Shown one piece after another: positions 45,109 to 53,446 of a DNA stretch of 64,000 bases (positions are counted from its first letter, which is position 1; every line of letters begins with the position of its first letter). This stretch comes from Kribbella sp. NBC_00382. GTDB lineage: Bacteria > Actinomycetota > Actinomycetes > Propionibacteriales > Kribbellaceae. The stretch lies in assembly GCF_036067295.1 (NCBI RefSeq), contig NZ_CP107954.1, positions 2,480,001 to 2,544,000 on the forward strand. The letters run 5' to 3'. The position numbers and the translations under genes are program-made. The notes beneath the pieces were generated by a model. It saw only the letters and a list, made by a program, of their open reading frames with translations, searched no databases and was not told where the DNA came from.

Positions 45109-46418
45109 ACATCATCGCCGACGACACACACGTCCCGTCCAAACCCAACCGCCGCCTGGTCATCGTTGTTCGCGCCGACCCGGTGATCTGTGGGCACTCT
45201 GGTGAGGCCCGATGCCTCGCGGAGGTGGCGCTCACCCGCGGCTTCGACGACGTACGGATCGTCACCTGGCCGCTCGACGCGCTGGAGGCGGCCGGGCTGC
45301 CACTGAAACCACTCGACGGCGTACTGCCGTACAGCCCCGGTATCACCGTGGAGCGGCCCGACCCCGTCGGCGACTACCGGGTTCCGGACGGCCGGTACCT
45401 GGCCGGCCTGATCGGGCGGTTGGTCGAACTGTTCAGCGACGGCGTGCCGACGGTCGCGATGTCCCTGTACCTGAGCCCCCACGCGATCGCCGTACAAGAG
45501 GCCGTCCAGGTGGCCCGCAGCATGGGGCCTGCGCAGGTCATCACGGTGGCTGAGGCGGTGGGCTCCGACATCACCAACGTCGTGCGCGAATGCGTGAACA
45601 CCGGCCGATTCGGGGCGGCCGCGCACATCCTGTCGGTCTACCTGGCGGCTGATCACTGCGTAGCGGTGTCGGAGTACACCAAGGAACTGATCGTTGCCTC
45701 GGCGGCGACCCTCGACGGCATGCATGGCACGACGTTCGCGCAGCGATGCCGTGAGCGGATCGGCATCTCCTACCCCGCAGTCGACTCCTGGTCCTACCTG
45801 TCGCTCACCGACGACAAGATCGCCGAAACTCTGACCCGACGCGGCCTTTCGCGGGACGGGTATGTGCTGTTCCTGTCCCGGATCGCCTCGGCGAAGGGGA
45901 TCGATGACCTGATCGACGCGTACGCCGGATCGCGCTCAGCCGAGCGGGTGCGCCTGGTACTGGCCGGGCGCGGCCCGCAGGAAGCCGAGGTACTGGCGCG
46001 GGTGGCAGCAGCGGGTCTGGGTGACCGGGTCCGGGTGCTGACCGACGTGGACGACGCGGAGAAGCCGGCGCTGATGGCCGGGAGCGCGGCGTTCGTACTG
46101 CCGACCCGCGAGCAGCCGGAGTTCGTCGAGACGTTCGGGATCGCCCTGGTCGAGAAGGCTCTCGCCGGCGGCGGGCCGATCATCACCTGCGCGACCGGCG
46201 GCGTACCCGAGGCCGTCGGTGATACGGCGCTGCTAGTGCCCCAGCGTGACTCCGCCACGCTGCGGACCGTGCTTGACGGGGTTGTGTGCGACTGGACCCC
46301 CGAGCAGCGGACGGCAGCCGAGCTGCGCGCCCGGGCGTACGCGTTGCAGTTCGACCGCGCCCAGGTCTTCGATCGTCTCTTCGCCCGCGCCAACCCTCCC
46401 GCCGTCCACGTCGCCTGA
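45105..46418 (+). CDS. Glycosyltransferase (GT4-like, GT-B fold)
   Basis: 437 residues. The N-terminal acceptor domain includes VIVVRADPVICGHSGEARCLAEVALTRGF; the C-terminal donor domain has YVLFLSRIASAKGIDDLIDAY, VRLVLAGRGPQEAEV and FVETFGIALVEKALAGGGPIITCATGGVPEAVGD, where the E-x7-E motif region of GT4 enzymes lies. It transfers a sugar from an NDP-sugar. Overlap with the GH92 gene suggests a shared mannose- or mannoside-linked role; such enzymes also make sucrose- or trehalose-like solutes, so the product is open. Confidence 0.87.
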   Translation: MNIIADDTHVPSKPNRRLVIVVRADPVICGHSGEARCLAEVALTRGFDDVRIVTWPLDALEAAGLPLKPLDGVLPYSPGITVERPDPVGDYRVPDGRYLAGLIGRLVELFSDGVPTVAMSLYLSPHAIAVQEAVQVARSMGPAQVITVAEAVGSDITNVVRECVNTGRFGAAAHILSVYLAADHCVAVSEYTKELIVASAATLDGMHGTTFAQRCRERIGISYPAVDSWSYLSLTDDKIAETLTRRGLSRDGYVLFLSRIASAKGIDDLIDAYAGSRSAERVRLVLAGRGPQEAEVLARVAAAGLGDRVRVLTDVDDAEKPALMAGSAAFVLPTREQPEFVETFGIALVEKALAGGGPIITCATGGVPEAVGDTALLVPQRDSATLRTVLDGVVCDWTPEQRTAAELRARAYALQFDRAQVFDRLFARANPPAVHVA

Positions 46419-46449
46419 CCTCGACCTGTGGGGGATAGAAGATAGGGGC

Positions 46450-47253
46450 ATGCCCTTACAGCGGATCGCTCTCATCTCGGATGTGCACGGAAATCTGTCG
46501 GCGCTGGAGGCGGTGCTCGCCGATATCGAGGGACGCGGGATCGAGCGGGTGTTCAATCTCGGCGACTACGTCGGCAAGGGCCCGCGGGGGAGTGCGGTGG
46601 TCGACCTGTGCCGGGAGCGGTGCGAGGTCAACATCCTCGGCAACTGGGACGACTTCTTGCCGGACCCGGACCGGGAGTACGACAGCGAAGGCCTGCGCTG
46701 GTGGAAGAACGAACTCCGCGAAGACCAGCACAGCTGGCTGCGAGCCCTCCCCTTCAGCCACGACTTCGTCCTCAGCGGCCGCCAGATCCGCCTCTTCCAC
46801 GCATCGGCGACGAGCGTCCACCGCCGCGTCCGCTTCGACCACGACGAGCAAGAGTTCGTCGGCATGTTCCAGAACACCGAGGCGACCGGCGACGGCCCGA
46901 TCCCGACGGTGGTCGGCTACGGCGACACCCACGACGCCTTCTACGAGGTCGACCTGCAACGCCGAACCCTCTTCAACACCGGCAGCGTCGGCAACAGCAT
47001 GTCCGACCCCACCCCCGTCTACGTCATCCTCGAAGGCATCCCGGACTCCCCCGACGACGCCCCTTTCTCCATCCAGTTCGTCCGAGTCCCGTACGACGTC
47101 CAAGCCGAACTGGAAGTAGCCCGCTCCCTGGCCATGCCTGAACTCAACGGCTACGAAGCCGAAATCCTCCACGGCGTCTACCGCGGCGACCTCTACTCCA
47201 ACACCACTCCCACCTACCACCGCCGTCCTTCCCCAGCGGTCCAACCCGCGTAG
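46450..47253 (+). CDS. Metallophosphoesterase (YfcE/MJ0936-like)
   Basis: 267 residues from ATG 46450. Motifs: LISDVHGNLSALEAV (Asp11, His13), NLGDYVGKGP (Asp39), ILGNWDD (Asn65), and FHASATSVH. The last family motif, normally GHTH, reads GYGDTHDAFY here, so one conserved His is Asp159. This is the calcineurin-like fold with two metals that hydrolyses phosphodiesters or phosphomonoesters. Only 31 bp after the glycosyltransferase gene, it may be in the same transcript. Its stop TAG directly abuts the stop of the convergent ATPase gene. Confidence 0.87.
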   Translation: MPLQRIALISDVHGNLSALEAVLADIEGRGIERVFNLGDYVGKGPRGSAVVDLCRERCEVNILGNWDDFLPDPDREYDSEGLRWWKNELREDQHSWLRALPFSHDFVLSGRQIRLFHASATSVHRRVRFDHDEQEFVGMFQNTEATGDGPIPTVVGYGDTHDAFYEVDLQRRTLFNTGSVGNSMSDPTPVYVILEGIPDSPDDAPFSIQFVRVPYDVQAELEVARSLAMPELNGYEAEILHGVYRGDLYSNTTPTYHRRPSPAVQPA

Positions 47254-50200
47254 CTACTCGGGTGGTTTGCGGCTGGCTTGGGCTCGGGATACCACCTCGT
47301 CTGCGGTGAGGGCGCTCTGTGGGTGGTAGCTCAAGCACATCGGGATCTGCAGTTTCTCGAAGCCCAGGCCTTCGCTGGTGGCATAGAAGTGTCCGGACCG
47401 GAGCCGGGCGATGTCGTCGACACGGCCGCCCTTCGCCTTCGCGAGTTCGGTGGCGGCGCTGATCTGCGCGCCGGCGTTGAGCAGCCCGAAGAACTGCGTC
47501 GTGGCATTACCGGGGATCCGGTTGTGCAGTCCTTTCGGCGCTTGGGTGGCGAAGACCAGACCGAGCCCGTACTTCCGGGCCTGCGCGGCCAGTACCAGCG
47601 TGCTTTGCGTGCAGGCCGTCGCCGCACCGGAAGGCGCATAGGTCTGGGCCTCGTCCATCACCAGCAGCCCGCCGAGCGGACGGTCACCGGCGGGATTGCG
47701 TTTGATCCACGCGAACAGCGCCATCTGCAACTGGTTGACGAAGCTCTGCCGCTGCTCCTCGGCCGGTAATCCGACGAAACTGATCACCGAGATGCGCGCT
47801 CGATAGCCCTGCGTCGGAGTGAGTAGGACGCCCGGGTCCAGCGCCTCGCCGGTACCGCCGAACAGCGGGTCGTTCACCGTCTCGACGTTGAGGGCCTCGG
47901 CGATGTCGGCGGCGACCTTGGGTGCGCTGCGTACCCGGCTGATGCCGCGTGGCAGGTCGGACAGCAGGTCGATGAACTCCGTCAGCTCGGTGCCGCCGTC
48001 CCGGGCGAAGTGCTCGAGCGCCTCACGGAGTACCGCCTGGCCGGTCTTGACCTTCCGCCCGGTGAGCTGCGCCCGCGGCAGCAAGCCGGCCACGGCCGCC
48101 TCGACGGCGTCGCCGAACTCGTCGGGGTCATCGAGTACGTCCGCGAAGTCGGGCAATGGCCGGAAAGCCAGCGGCCGTCCCTTCGCGCGTCGCGGAGTCC
48201 AGACCACGACCTCGGTACTCCGCAAGTACGCGTCGGCCTTCTCGGCATCGCCCGCCACCCACCCGGCCGGCGTGCTGGGCCAGCCGTCGCCCAACCTGGC
48301 CAGGTCGTTGTTCGGATCGAGCACGATCGAGGAAACCCCTTGCAGCGCACACTCCTCGATCAACCGCCGCAGCAAGACCGTCTTCCCCGACCCAGACCCC
48401 GCAAACGCCACCGTATGCTTCCGCAACTGCACCAACGGAACCCCGAACACCCGCCCCGACTCAACCCCAGTCCCAATCGGCACCACCGGCTCTGCCCCAC
48501 CGCCCTGGGCAGCTGCCGATGCCGGCTCCGATCCAGCTGGCCGCGCTGTCGACGCCGCGCCGGCAGCGCCCACGCCGCCGGCCCCTGCGGTGCTGCCCAC
48601 ACCGCCCGCGTCGCGCGGCTCGGCCGCGGCGCCCGCGCCGGCTGAGTTGGTTGAGTGGAAGACACGGCGGAAGAGTTCGGTGCTGGCCGCAGGGCGGCGG
48701 GTCTCCAGCCATTGGAGGAAGCCGGGGTCGGGATGGCGGCGGAGAGCGTCGAGGGCTGCGAAGGTTCGTAGGTCTTCGACTGTGATGGGCACCGACAGCC
48801 CGCCTGCGGCGGTGAATTCGGTGACCTCGCGGCTCGTCATCGGACCTGACGACCAGCGCGTGTTGCGGAGGATGATGAGCTTGCGTTTCGTGACACCCTG
48901 CTCGAGCCCGGCCTCGGTCCGTGCCGCGCGCAACCGCGTCAACGCAGCCCGGCCGTGCTCGCTCGCGATCGCCCGGAACCCCCAGTGCATCTCGTCGTCC
49001 GTCTGCTCGTCCAAGGTCCGCCGCAACCGCGCATGCAACGCCGGCTTGTTACCCGGCGGCGGATCCAGCTCAAACTCCTGCCCGGCACCACCAAGCTCCG
49101 CGATGTACGCGCTGAGCGCCGCCGCCAGCAGGACCGGCATCTGAAGATCCTCGGTCTTCGGATCGAGCGCGGCATCGATATCCGCGGTCTCGCGCAGTTC
49201 CGCGAACCGAGCGTCCAGCCGCCCAAGCCCAGTGGGCGCGGCGTGCTTCGCGGGACGAACCGGCTCGGGTTCAGCAGCGAAGTCGTCCAGCTCGACCAGC
49301 CGATCGGTCTCCAGACATCTCCGGATATGGCTGTCCACCCGCTGCAACAGCCGGCGCGGCGTGTAATCCCGCGCACCACCGTCCTCGAAGGCAGACCGAA
49401 GTACGGGCCAAGTCGGGTACGCCGGTACGAAGTCAGCCGCCGAATAGAGCCCCGCGAGCCGTCGAGCAACCAGATCCACCGCGATATCCGGATCGGGCAG
49501 CTGACTCTGCATGGTCACCACCCGGAAGCGATCGGCCGCCGGGCTGATCGCCGTCGTCCTGATCAACTCCCAGGTCGCCGGGATGCACGCCACCACCGAC
49601 AGCGTGCGATGTGTCTGCTCCCGTAGCTCCATCAACCCATCGGCAAGCTCATTGATCAGCTTGACCCGGGCATCGTGGTTGGAAGCGTCGTCGCCGCGAC
49701 CGGACGAAGCCTGGGCCATCACGCTGTCGATCTGATCGACGGCGATCACCGTGGGCCCGGTCAGCGCGAGCAGCCGCGACAACTCGCCCAGGATCTGCTG
49801 CGGCAACCGGCTGCCCCGACGGAACCCCCAGGCCTCGCGATCCGCGTCGGGAACGTCGCCGTCCAGTTCGAAGTAGCTGTATCCGACCTCCTGAGCGACC
49901 TCGTCCGCGCTCCGATAGAGCACGAGTGCGCGAGCAGTGTTCTGGCAGTCGGTACCGACCTGTGGATCGATCTGCTTGAGCCCCGCGATGAACGAGTCGA
50001 GATCGGCCCGCGTCGCCGGCTCCTCCCCGCGCAGCCGCCTCTGCAGACTCTCCGGAAGCGTGGCCTGCTCACCGAGCCGATGCAGCAGCAGGGTCAGCTG
50101 ATCTCCCTGGCCGGCGTGAAATCCGTCGATGACCCCACGGACCGCGCTCGGCCAGAACGAGGCTCCGTTCACGACCTTGATCAGGAAGAAGTACCCACCG

Positions 50201-50451
50201 CTGTCCTGCACCCGCTGCCTGACCCACCCCAGCAGGTGGGTCTTGCCGACCCCCTTCTCCCCTTCGAGCGCGATCCCGATCGGGCTCGCGCCGGTACTAC
50301 CTCGCGCGGCGGCGACCGAGGCCATCACGGTCCGGATCACGTTCGCGTGCAGGCCCTCGACGTGGTGCTCGGCCGGGCTCCAGATGTCATCCGGAGTGAC
50401 CGCCCAGTTGAACTGGACCGCGGCGAGTGCGGCCCGCTCGTCATTCCTCAT
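47254..50451 (-). CDS. Two-ATPase protein: N-terminal AAA domain plus C-terminal HerA/DUF87 ATPase
   Basis: 1065 residues. Domain 1 (about 25-390) has Walker A GEKGVGKTH (64-72) and Walker B TVIAVDQID (234-242), like ORC/STAND-type AAA proteins. A central region (about 400-600; KLIILRNTRWSSGPMTSREV, FAALDALRRHPDPGFLQWLE) is unassigned. An Ala/Gly linker (about 600-655) leads to domain 2 with Walker A GSGSGKT (684-690), SSIVLDPNNDLARLG, Walker B GLLVMDEAQ (927-935) and FATQAPKGL, typical of HerA-like DNA-translocating ATPases. It is the last and largest gene of the four-gene operon; its ATG overlaps the preceding gene by 11 bp. Probably the motor of a DNA-processing or anti-phage system (inference). 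Confidence 0.88.
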   Translation of the reverse strand: MRNDERAALAAVQFNWAVTPDDIWSPAEHHVEGLHANVIRTVMASVAAARGSTGASPIGIALEGEKGVGKTHLLGWVRQRVQDSGGYFFLIKVVNGASFWPSAVRGVIDGFHAGQGDQLTLLLHRLGEQATLPESLQRRLRGEEPATRADLDSFIAGLKQIDPQVGTDCQNTARALVLYRSADEVAQEVGYSYFELDGDVPDADREAWGFRRGSRLPQQILGELSRLLALTGPTVIAVDQIDSVMAQASSGRGDDASNHDARVKLINELADGLMELREQTHRTLSVVACIPATWELIRTTAISPAADRFRVVTMQSQLPDPDIAVDLVARRLAGLYSAADFVPAYPTWPVLRSAFEDGGARDYTPRRLLQRVDSHIRRCLETDRLVELDDFAAEPEPVRPAKHAAPTGLGRLDARFAELRETADIDAALDPKTEDLQMPVLLAAALSAYIAELGGAGQEFELDPPPGNKPALHARLRRTLDEQTDDEMHWGFRAIASEHGRAALTRLRAARTEAGLEQGVTKRKLIILRNTRWSSGPMTSREVTEFTAAGGLSVPITVEDLRTFAALDALRRHPDPGFLQWLETRRPAASTELFRRVFHSTNSAGAGAAAEPRDAGGVGSTAGAGGVGAAGAASTARPAGSEPASAAAQGGGAEPVVPIGTGVESGRVFGVPLVQLRKHTVAFAGSGSGKTVLLRRLIEECALQGVSSIVLDPNNDLARLGDGWPSTPAGWVAGDAEKADAYLRSTEVVVWTPRRAKGRPLAFRPLPDFADVLDDPDEFGDAVEAAVAGLLPRAQLTGRKVKTGQAVLREALEHFARDGGTELTEFIDLLSDLPRGISRVRSAPKVAADIAEALNVETVNDPLFGGTGEALDPGVLLTPTQGYRARISVISFVGLPAEEQRQSFVNQLQMALFAWIKRNPAGDRPLGGLLVMDEAQTYAPSGAATACTQSTLVLAAQARKYGLGLVFATQAPKGLHNRIPGNATTQFFGLLNAGAQISAATELAKAKGGRVDDIARLRSGHFYATSEGLGFEKLQIPMCLSYHPQSALTADEVVSRAQASRKPPE

Positions 50452-51073
50452 GGGTGTCGATCTTCAGCAGATGCCGGCTGCTGCCACCGAATCGAACCGC
50501 TGCCTCGTGGTCCGCCGGGGTCAGCACCTGTTGATTCGCCTCGGCTTGGACGTGGACACCCGGCTCCCGCGAGAGCTGCTGAAGCGCGGCGTCCAACTCC
50601 TCCCGGTCAACGTCGTCCAGCTCCGCCCGCAGTGCGGCCAACCCGACCCAGGTCGACCCCGTCCGAGCACTCAAGGTGGCGTAGGCGGCCCGGATCCGCG
50701 ATTCGAGGTCCGGCTCGGCAGGTTTGAAGACGTCGGCCAGTACCTGACCAGTTCGCTGCAGGTACCGGTGCAAGCCACCGAGGATCGCGTACAACGCTCC
50801 ACCTCCCGCCCCCGAACGCAGTGGCCGCTCGGCGTTCAGTTCAGCTGTGCACCAGGCAGCACCGTCGTCGGTGATCTCGTGGACGAAGGACCGACCGACC
50901 TTCTCGCTCGTGACGAGCTTGAGGTCGTTCAGCCTGAGCCTGCTGGCACCGTCCAGCTTGAGGCCGGCCGAGTCGGACAGCTCCGCGTTCGTCATCGGAC
51001 GGGCCTCGGCCAGCAGTGCGAGCAGAACGGCTCGCTCCTTCAGGTTCAGCGGTTGAGCAGGCACGGTTTCCAT
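50441..51073 (-). CDS. Small helical protein with N-terminal winged helix
   Basis: 210 residues. The first about 75 residues read as a winged helix (LKERAVLLALLAEARPMTNAELSDSAGLKLDGASRLRLNDLKLVTSEKVGRSFVHEITDDG). The second half is helical with LGGLHRYLQRTGQVLADVF and a segment WVGLAALRAELDDVDREELDAALQQLSREPGVHVQAEANQQVLTPADHEAAVRFG, itself like a second winged domain. I do not recognise a named family. It sits between the unknown 364-residue gene (7 bp gap) and the ATPase gene (11 bp overlap), so it is probably a subunit or loader in the same complex rather than a repressor. Confidence 0.7.
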   Translation of the reverse strand: METVPAQPLNLKERAVLLALLAEARPMTNAELSDSAGLKLDGASRLRLNDLKLVTSEKVGRSFVHEITDDGAAWCTAELNAERPLRSGAGGGALYAILGGLHRYLQRTGQVLADVFKPAEPDLESRIRAAYATLSARTGSTWVGLAALRAELDDVDREELDAALQQLSREPGVHVQAEANQQVLTPADHEAAVRFGGSSRHLLKIDTHEE

Positions 51074-51080
51074 CCTTCGA

Positions 51081-52175
51081 TCAGGGGTTGTCGCCGACGA
51101 CGCGGAGGCCGTCGGGGTCGGCGATGATGCGCACGCTGTTCGGTGCCGTGTCGGTCCACAGGCCGGTGATCTCGACCCGCTGGTGATTGCGATGAGCGGC
51201 CAGCGCCACGTCGTACGAGTCCTGTCCGGGCAGCCGGACCCAGAGCACCCGGCGCGTGCCAGGTCGGCCGGCGGACCGCAGGGTGCCGCGGACCTTCACC
51301 CGCCACCGGTCAGACCCGGTCTCGTTGTCGTTCAGGGTTTCGAGCCGGCCCGTGATCGTCACCGGGCCGGACAGATCTGGCAGGCCAGGGGCGGCAACCC
51401 GGGCTAGGCCGGAACCTCGAAGCTGGTCGGAGAGTTCCCCGATCAATGAGCCACTGCCAGGAGGAAATCCCAGCACCTGATCGGGTTGCGGCGAAGCGAT
51501 CCCCCGAGCCCAGCGGAAGCCCAGCTCGAACGACTCGTCGCTCGTCCCCAATGTGGATAACGCTGTGCAAAAGTCTGGGGACAATGAGTCGGGTAAGGAA
51601 TCGATGCCAGTCGGCCCGGCCGCGACAGCCCGGCGTACGGCGAAGGCTGCCTCGTACAGCTCCACCAGGACCCGGCGACCGGGCGGAGGCTCAGCCGGCG
51701 ACGATTCCTCGCCGAGCGGGACCAGCAGCGTGACGCTGAACTGCTGCGAGGTCGTCGTCCCGAGATGGAGGCCACTCAGCAGATCGGCCACCGGAGTACC
51801 GAAGGGCGATCGGAGTACCGTCTCGGCCGCGATGCGGAAGAGGTCGTGCAGGCCTTGCAGGGCGCCGAGTCCGGATTCGAGAGGTATGAAGCCTTCTGGC
51901 TGCCCGATAACCGGTGTCCGGTACGACGCGGTGTCGAGCAGCGGATAGGCGATGTCCCGCGCGATCTCGCCGGCCGGACGGTTCTCGAAGCTCTCCAACG
52001 CCCGCAGCAAGTCCTTCAGCCGGGCAGCGCTGTCGCCAAGGCCGTCCCGAGGCGGTACCAACACCTCTTCCTGCCCGTTCGACCAGATCGCGGCGCCGTT
52101 CCAGGTCTGGTCGCTGCGGGACCAGCCGGCCTCCGACAGGTACGAGCTGACCGCGCCGACCCCGATGTCAGCCAT
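51081..52175 (-). CDS. Unknown protein of the AAA/HerA-DUF4365 operon
   Basis: 364 residues, no recognised family. It has no signal peptide or membrane segment. The N-terminal half is mixed helical (WNGAAIWSNGQEEVLVPPRDGLGDSAARLKDLLRALESFENRPAGEIARDI, then a helix around LGALQGLHDLFRIAAETVLRS). The C-terminal half (about 255-364) looks like a small beta domain (ITGRLETLNDN, WRVKVRGTLRSA, RRVLWVRLPGQDSYDVALAAHRNHQRVEITGLW), possibly an OB-like fold. It overlaps the DUF4365 gene by 8 bp and precedes the winged-helix gene by 7 bp, which ties it firmly to this operon. Confidence 0.75.
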   Translation of the reverse strand: MADIGVGAVSSYLSEAGWSRSDQTWNGAAIWSNGQEEVLVPPRDGLGDSAARLKDLLRALESFENRPAGEIARDIAYPLLDTASYRTPVIGQPEGFIPLESGLGALQGLHDLFRIAAETVLRSPFGTPVADLLSGLHLGTTTSQQFSVTLLVPLGEESSPAEPPPGRRVLVELYEAAFAVRRAVAAGPTGIDSLPDSLSPDFCTALSTLGTSDESFELGFRWARGIASPQPDQVLGFPPGSGSLIGELSDQLRGSGLARVAAPGLPDLSGPVTITGRLETLNDNETGSDRWRVKVRGTLRSAGRPGTRRVLWVRLPGQDSYDVALAAHRNHQRVEITGLWTDTAPNSVRIIADPDGLRVVGDNP

Positions 52176-52653
52176 CGATGAGCTGCCGCAACGTGGTCAC
52201 CGTGAGCACGTTGGCCGTCGGAACACTGACCCGGACGTGCTTCTTCTTGTCCGGTTGGTCGAACGGTGTCCGGTCCCGCAGCGATACGTAGTACCCGACG
52301 TCTCTGAGCAGGAGGCCGGTCGTGTTCAGGGCCGCGTACTGGTCGGTCTTCGCCGGGACGATCACCAGGAACAGGTACCGGTGGACCAGGAAGTCCGGCC
52401 CGGCGAGCTTGTTGAACTGCGACTGGTTGAGGCCGTCGAAGTCGAACGCGGCGGCGCGGCGCTGCGGGCGCGAGGTGGTCTTGACCTGGACCTCGATCCG
52501 GGGCGACCAGCCGGTGGCGGAGTGCATCTTGATGCAGAAGTCCACACCGTCGTAGTCGATGTCGTCGGAGGAGATCAGCAGCCCGGCGGCAGACGCCAGG
52601 ACCCGCACGTAGTCCTCACCGAATTTCCCCTGATGTACAAGCGCATCCAGCAT
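52168..52653 (-). CDS. DUF4365-like protein (PD-(D/E)XK nuclease fold)
   Basis: 161 residues. GKFGEDYVRVLASAAGLLIS, followed by DYDGVDFCIKM (Asp38) and IEVQVKTTSRP (Glu54, Gln56, Lys58), gives the layout of the PD-(D/E)XK core as found in DUF4365. FLVIVPAKTDQY and LLLRDVGYYVSLRD follow. Such domains occur in defence proteins and are thought to cut DNA or RNA. It is the first gene of the operon. No clear promoter was identified in the about 100 bp before it, where the GNAT gene ends. Confidence 0.78.
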   Translation of the reverse strand: MLDALVHQGKFGEDYVRVLASAAGLLISSDDIDYDGVDFCIKMHSATGWSPRIEVQVKTTSRPQRRAAAFDFDGLNQSQFNKLAGPDFLVHRYLFLVIVPAKTDQYAALNTTGLLLRDVGYYVSLRDRTPFDQPDKKKHVRVSVPTANVLTVTTLRQLIDG

Positions 52654-52750
52654 TCGACCCCCGGAGTACGAAGCATCCCCCCGTGCTCTGTGTGATCGAC
52701 CCTAGGGGCACCACCGTGAGTTGTCAGCCCCAAGGTGTTTCGCGCACCAC

Positions 52751-53395
52751 CTACCGGACGAGGAGGGCCTCGGAGCCGACTGGTTGGTAGCCGGCCGATA
52801 GGAAGGTTCGGGTGGAGGCGGCGTTGCCGGGGCTTACCTGGGACCAGATGTGGGTGCCGGGTGGGATGAGGGCTCGGGCGGCGCGGGCGAGGTGGCGGCC
52901 GTGGCCTTGGCGGCGGGTGGATTGAGGGACTTCTAGGGCTACCTCTAGGCGGCCGGCCAGGCCGCGGCCGGTGAGGACCAGGCCGCCGTACGGGGTGGTG
53001 TAGGCGTGGACGTCGTCGCGGTAGCGCCAGGCTCTTTCGATGCGGGGGTGGCCGCGTTCGGTGAGCTCGGTGAGGTCTTCGACGGCGGCGGCGCGCTCGG
53101 CCGGATCGGTCAGGGCGGGGGCAAGCAGCATCTGGTCGATGGAGTTGACCCTGCGGCCGGTGAGCTGCTCGAGGGCGTACAGGAACGGCGGGTTGAGCGG
53201 GGCGGACAGGTCGCCGTCGGGGATGAGGTCGGTGACCCAGGACGGGGAGACGTCCGCGGCGATGACGATGTGGGCGGTGAAGGCGACGACGCAGGCCTCG
53301 CGGGCGGACGGCGCCGGTACCACCGTGATGCTCAGGTCCGGGGTGGGGAAGACGCCGCCTTCGATCCCGCGCAGAATGTCAGCCAGAGTTGTCAT
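52751..53395 (-). CDS. GNAT family N-acetyltransferase
   Basis: 214 residues from ATG 53395. The acetyl-CoA site of the GNAT fold is seen in LEVALEVPQSTRRQGHGRHLARAARALI (the RxxGxG/A loop as RRQGHGR), followed by QVSPGNAASTRTFLSAGYQPVGSEALLV, the usual last strand-helix-strand. The first about 110 residues are a variable domain. Substrate is unknown. It is divergent from the HMG-CoA lyase gene and lies upstream of the DUF4365 operon on the same strand, with about 97 bp between. Confidence 0.83.
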   Translation of the reverse strand: MTTLADILRGIEGGVFPTPDLSITVVPAPSAREACVVAFTAHIVIAADVSPSWVTDLIPDGDLSAPLNPPFLYALEQLTGRRVNSIDQMLLAPALTDPAERAAAVEDLTELTERGHPRIERAWRYRDDVHAYTTPYGGLVLTGRGLAGRLEVALEVPQSTRRQGHGRHLARAARALIPPGTHIWSQVSPGNAASTRTFLSAGYQPVGSEALLVR

Positions 53396-53446
53396 CACGA
53401 GCCATTGTGGAGGAGACCCCTCCCGGCTCCTGAATTGGAGGCACAC

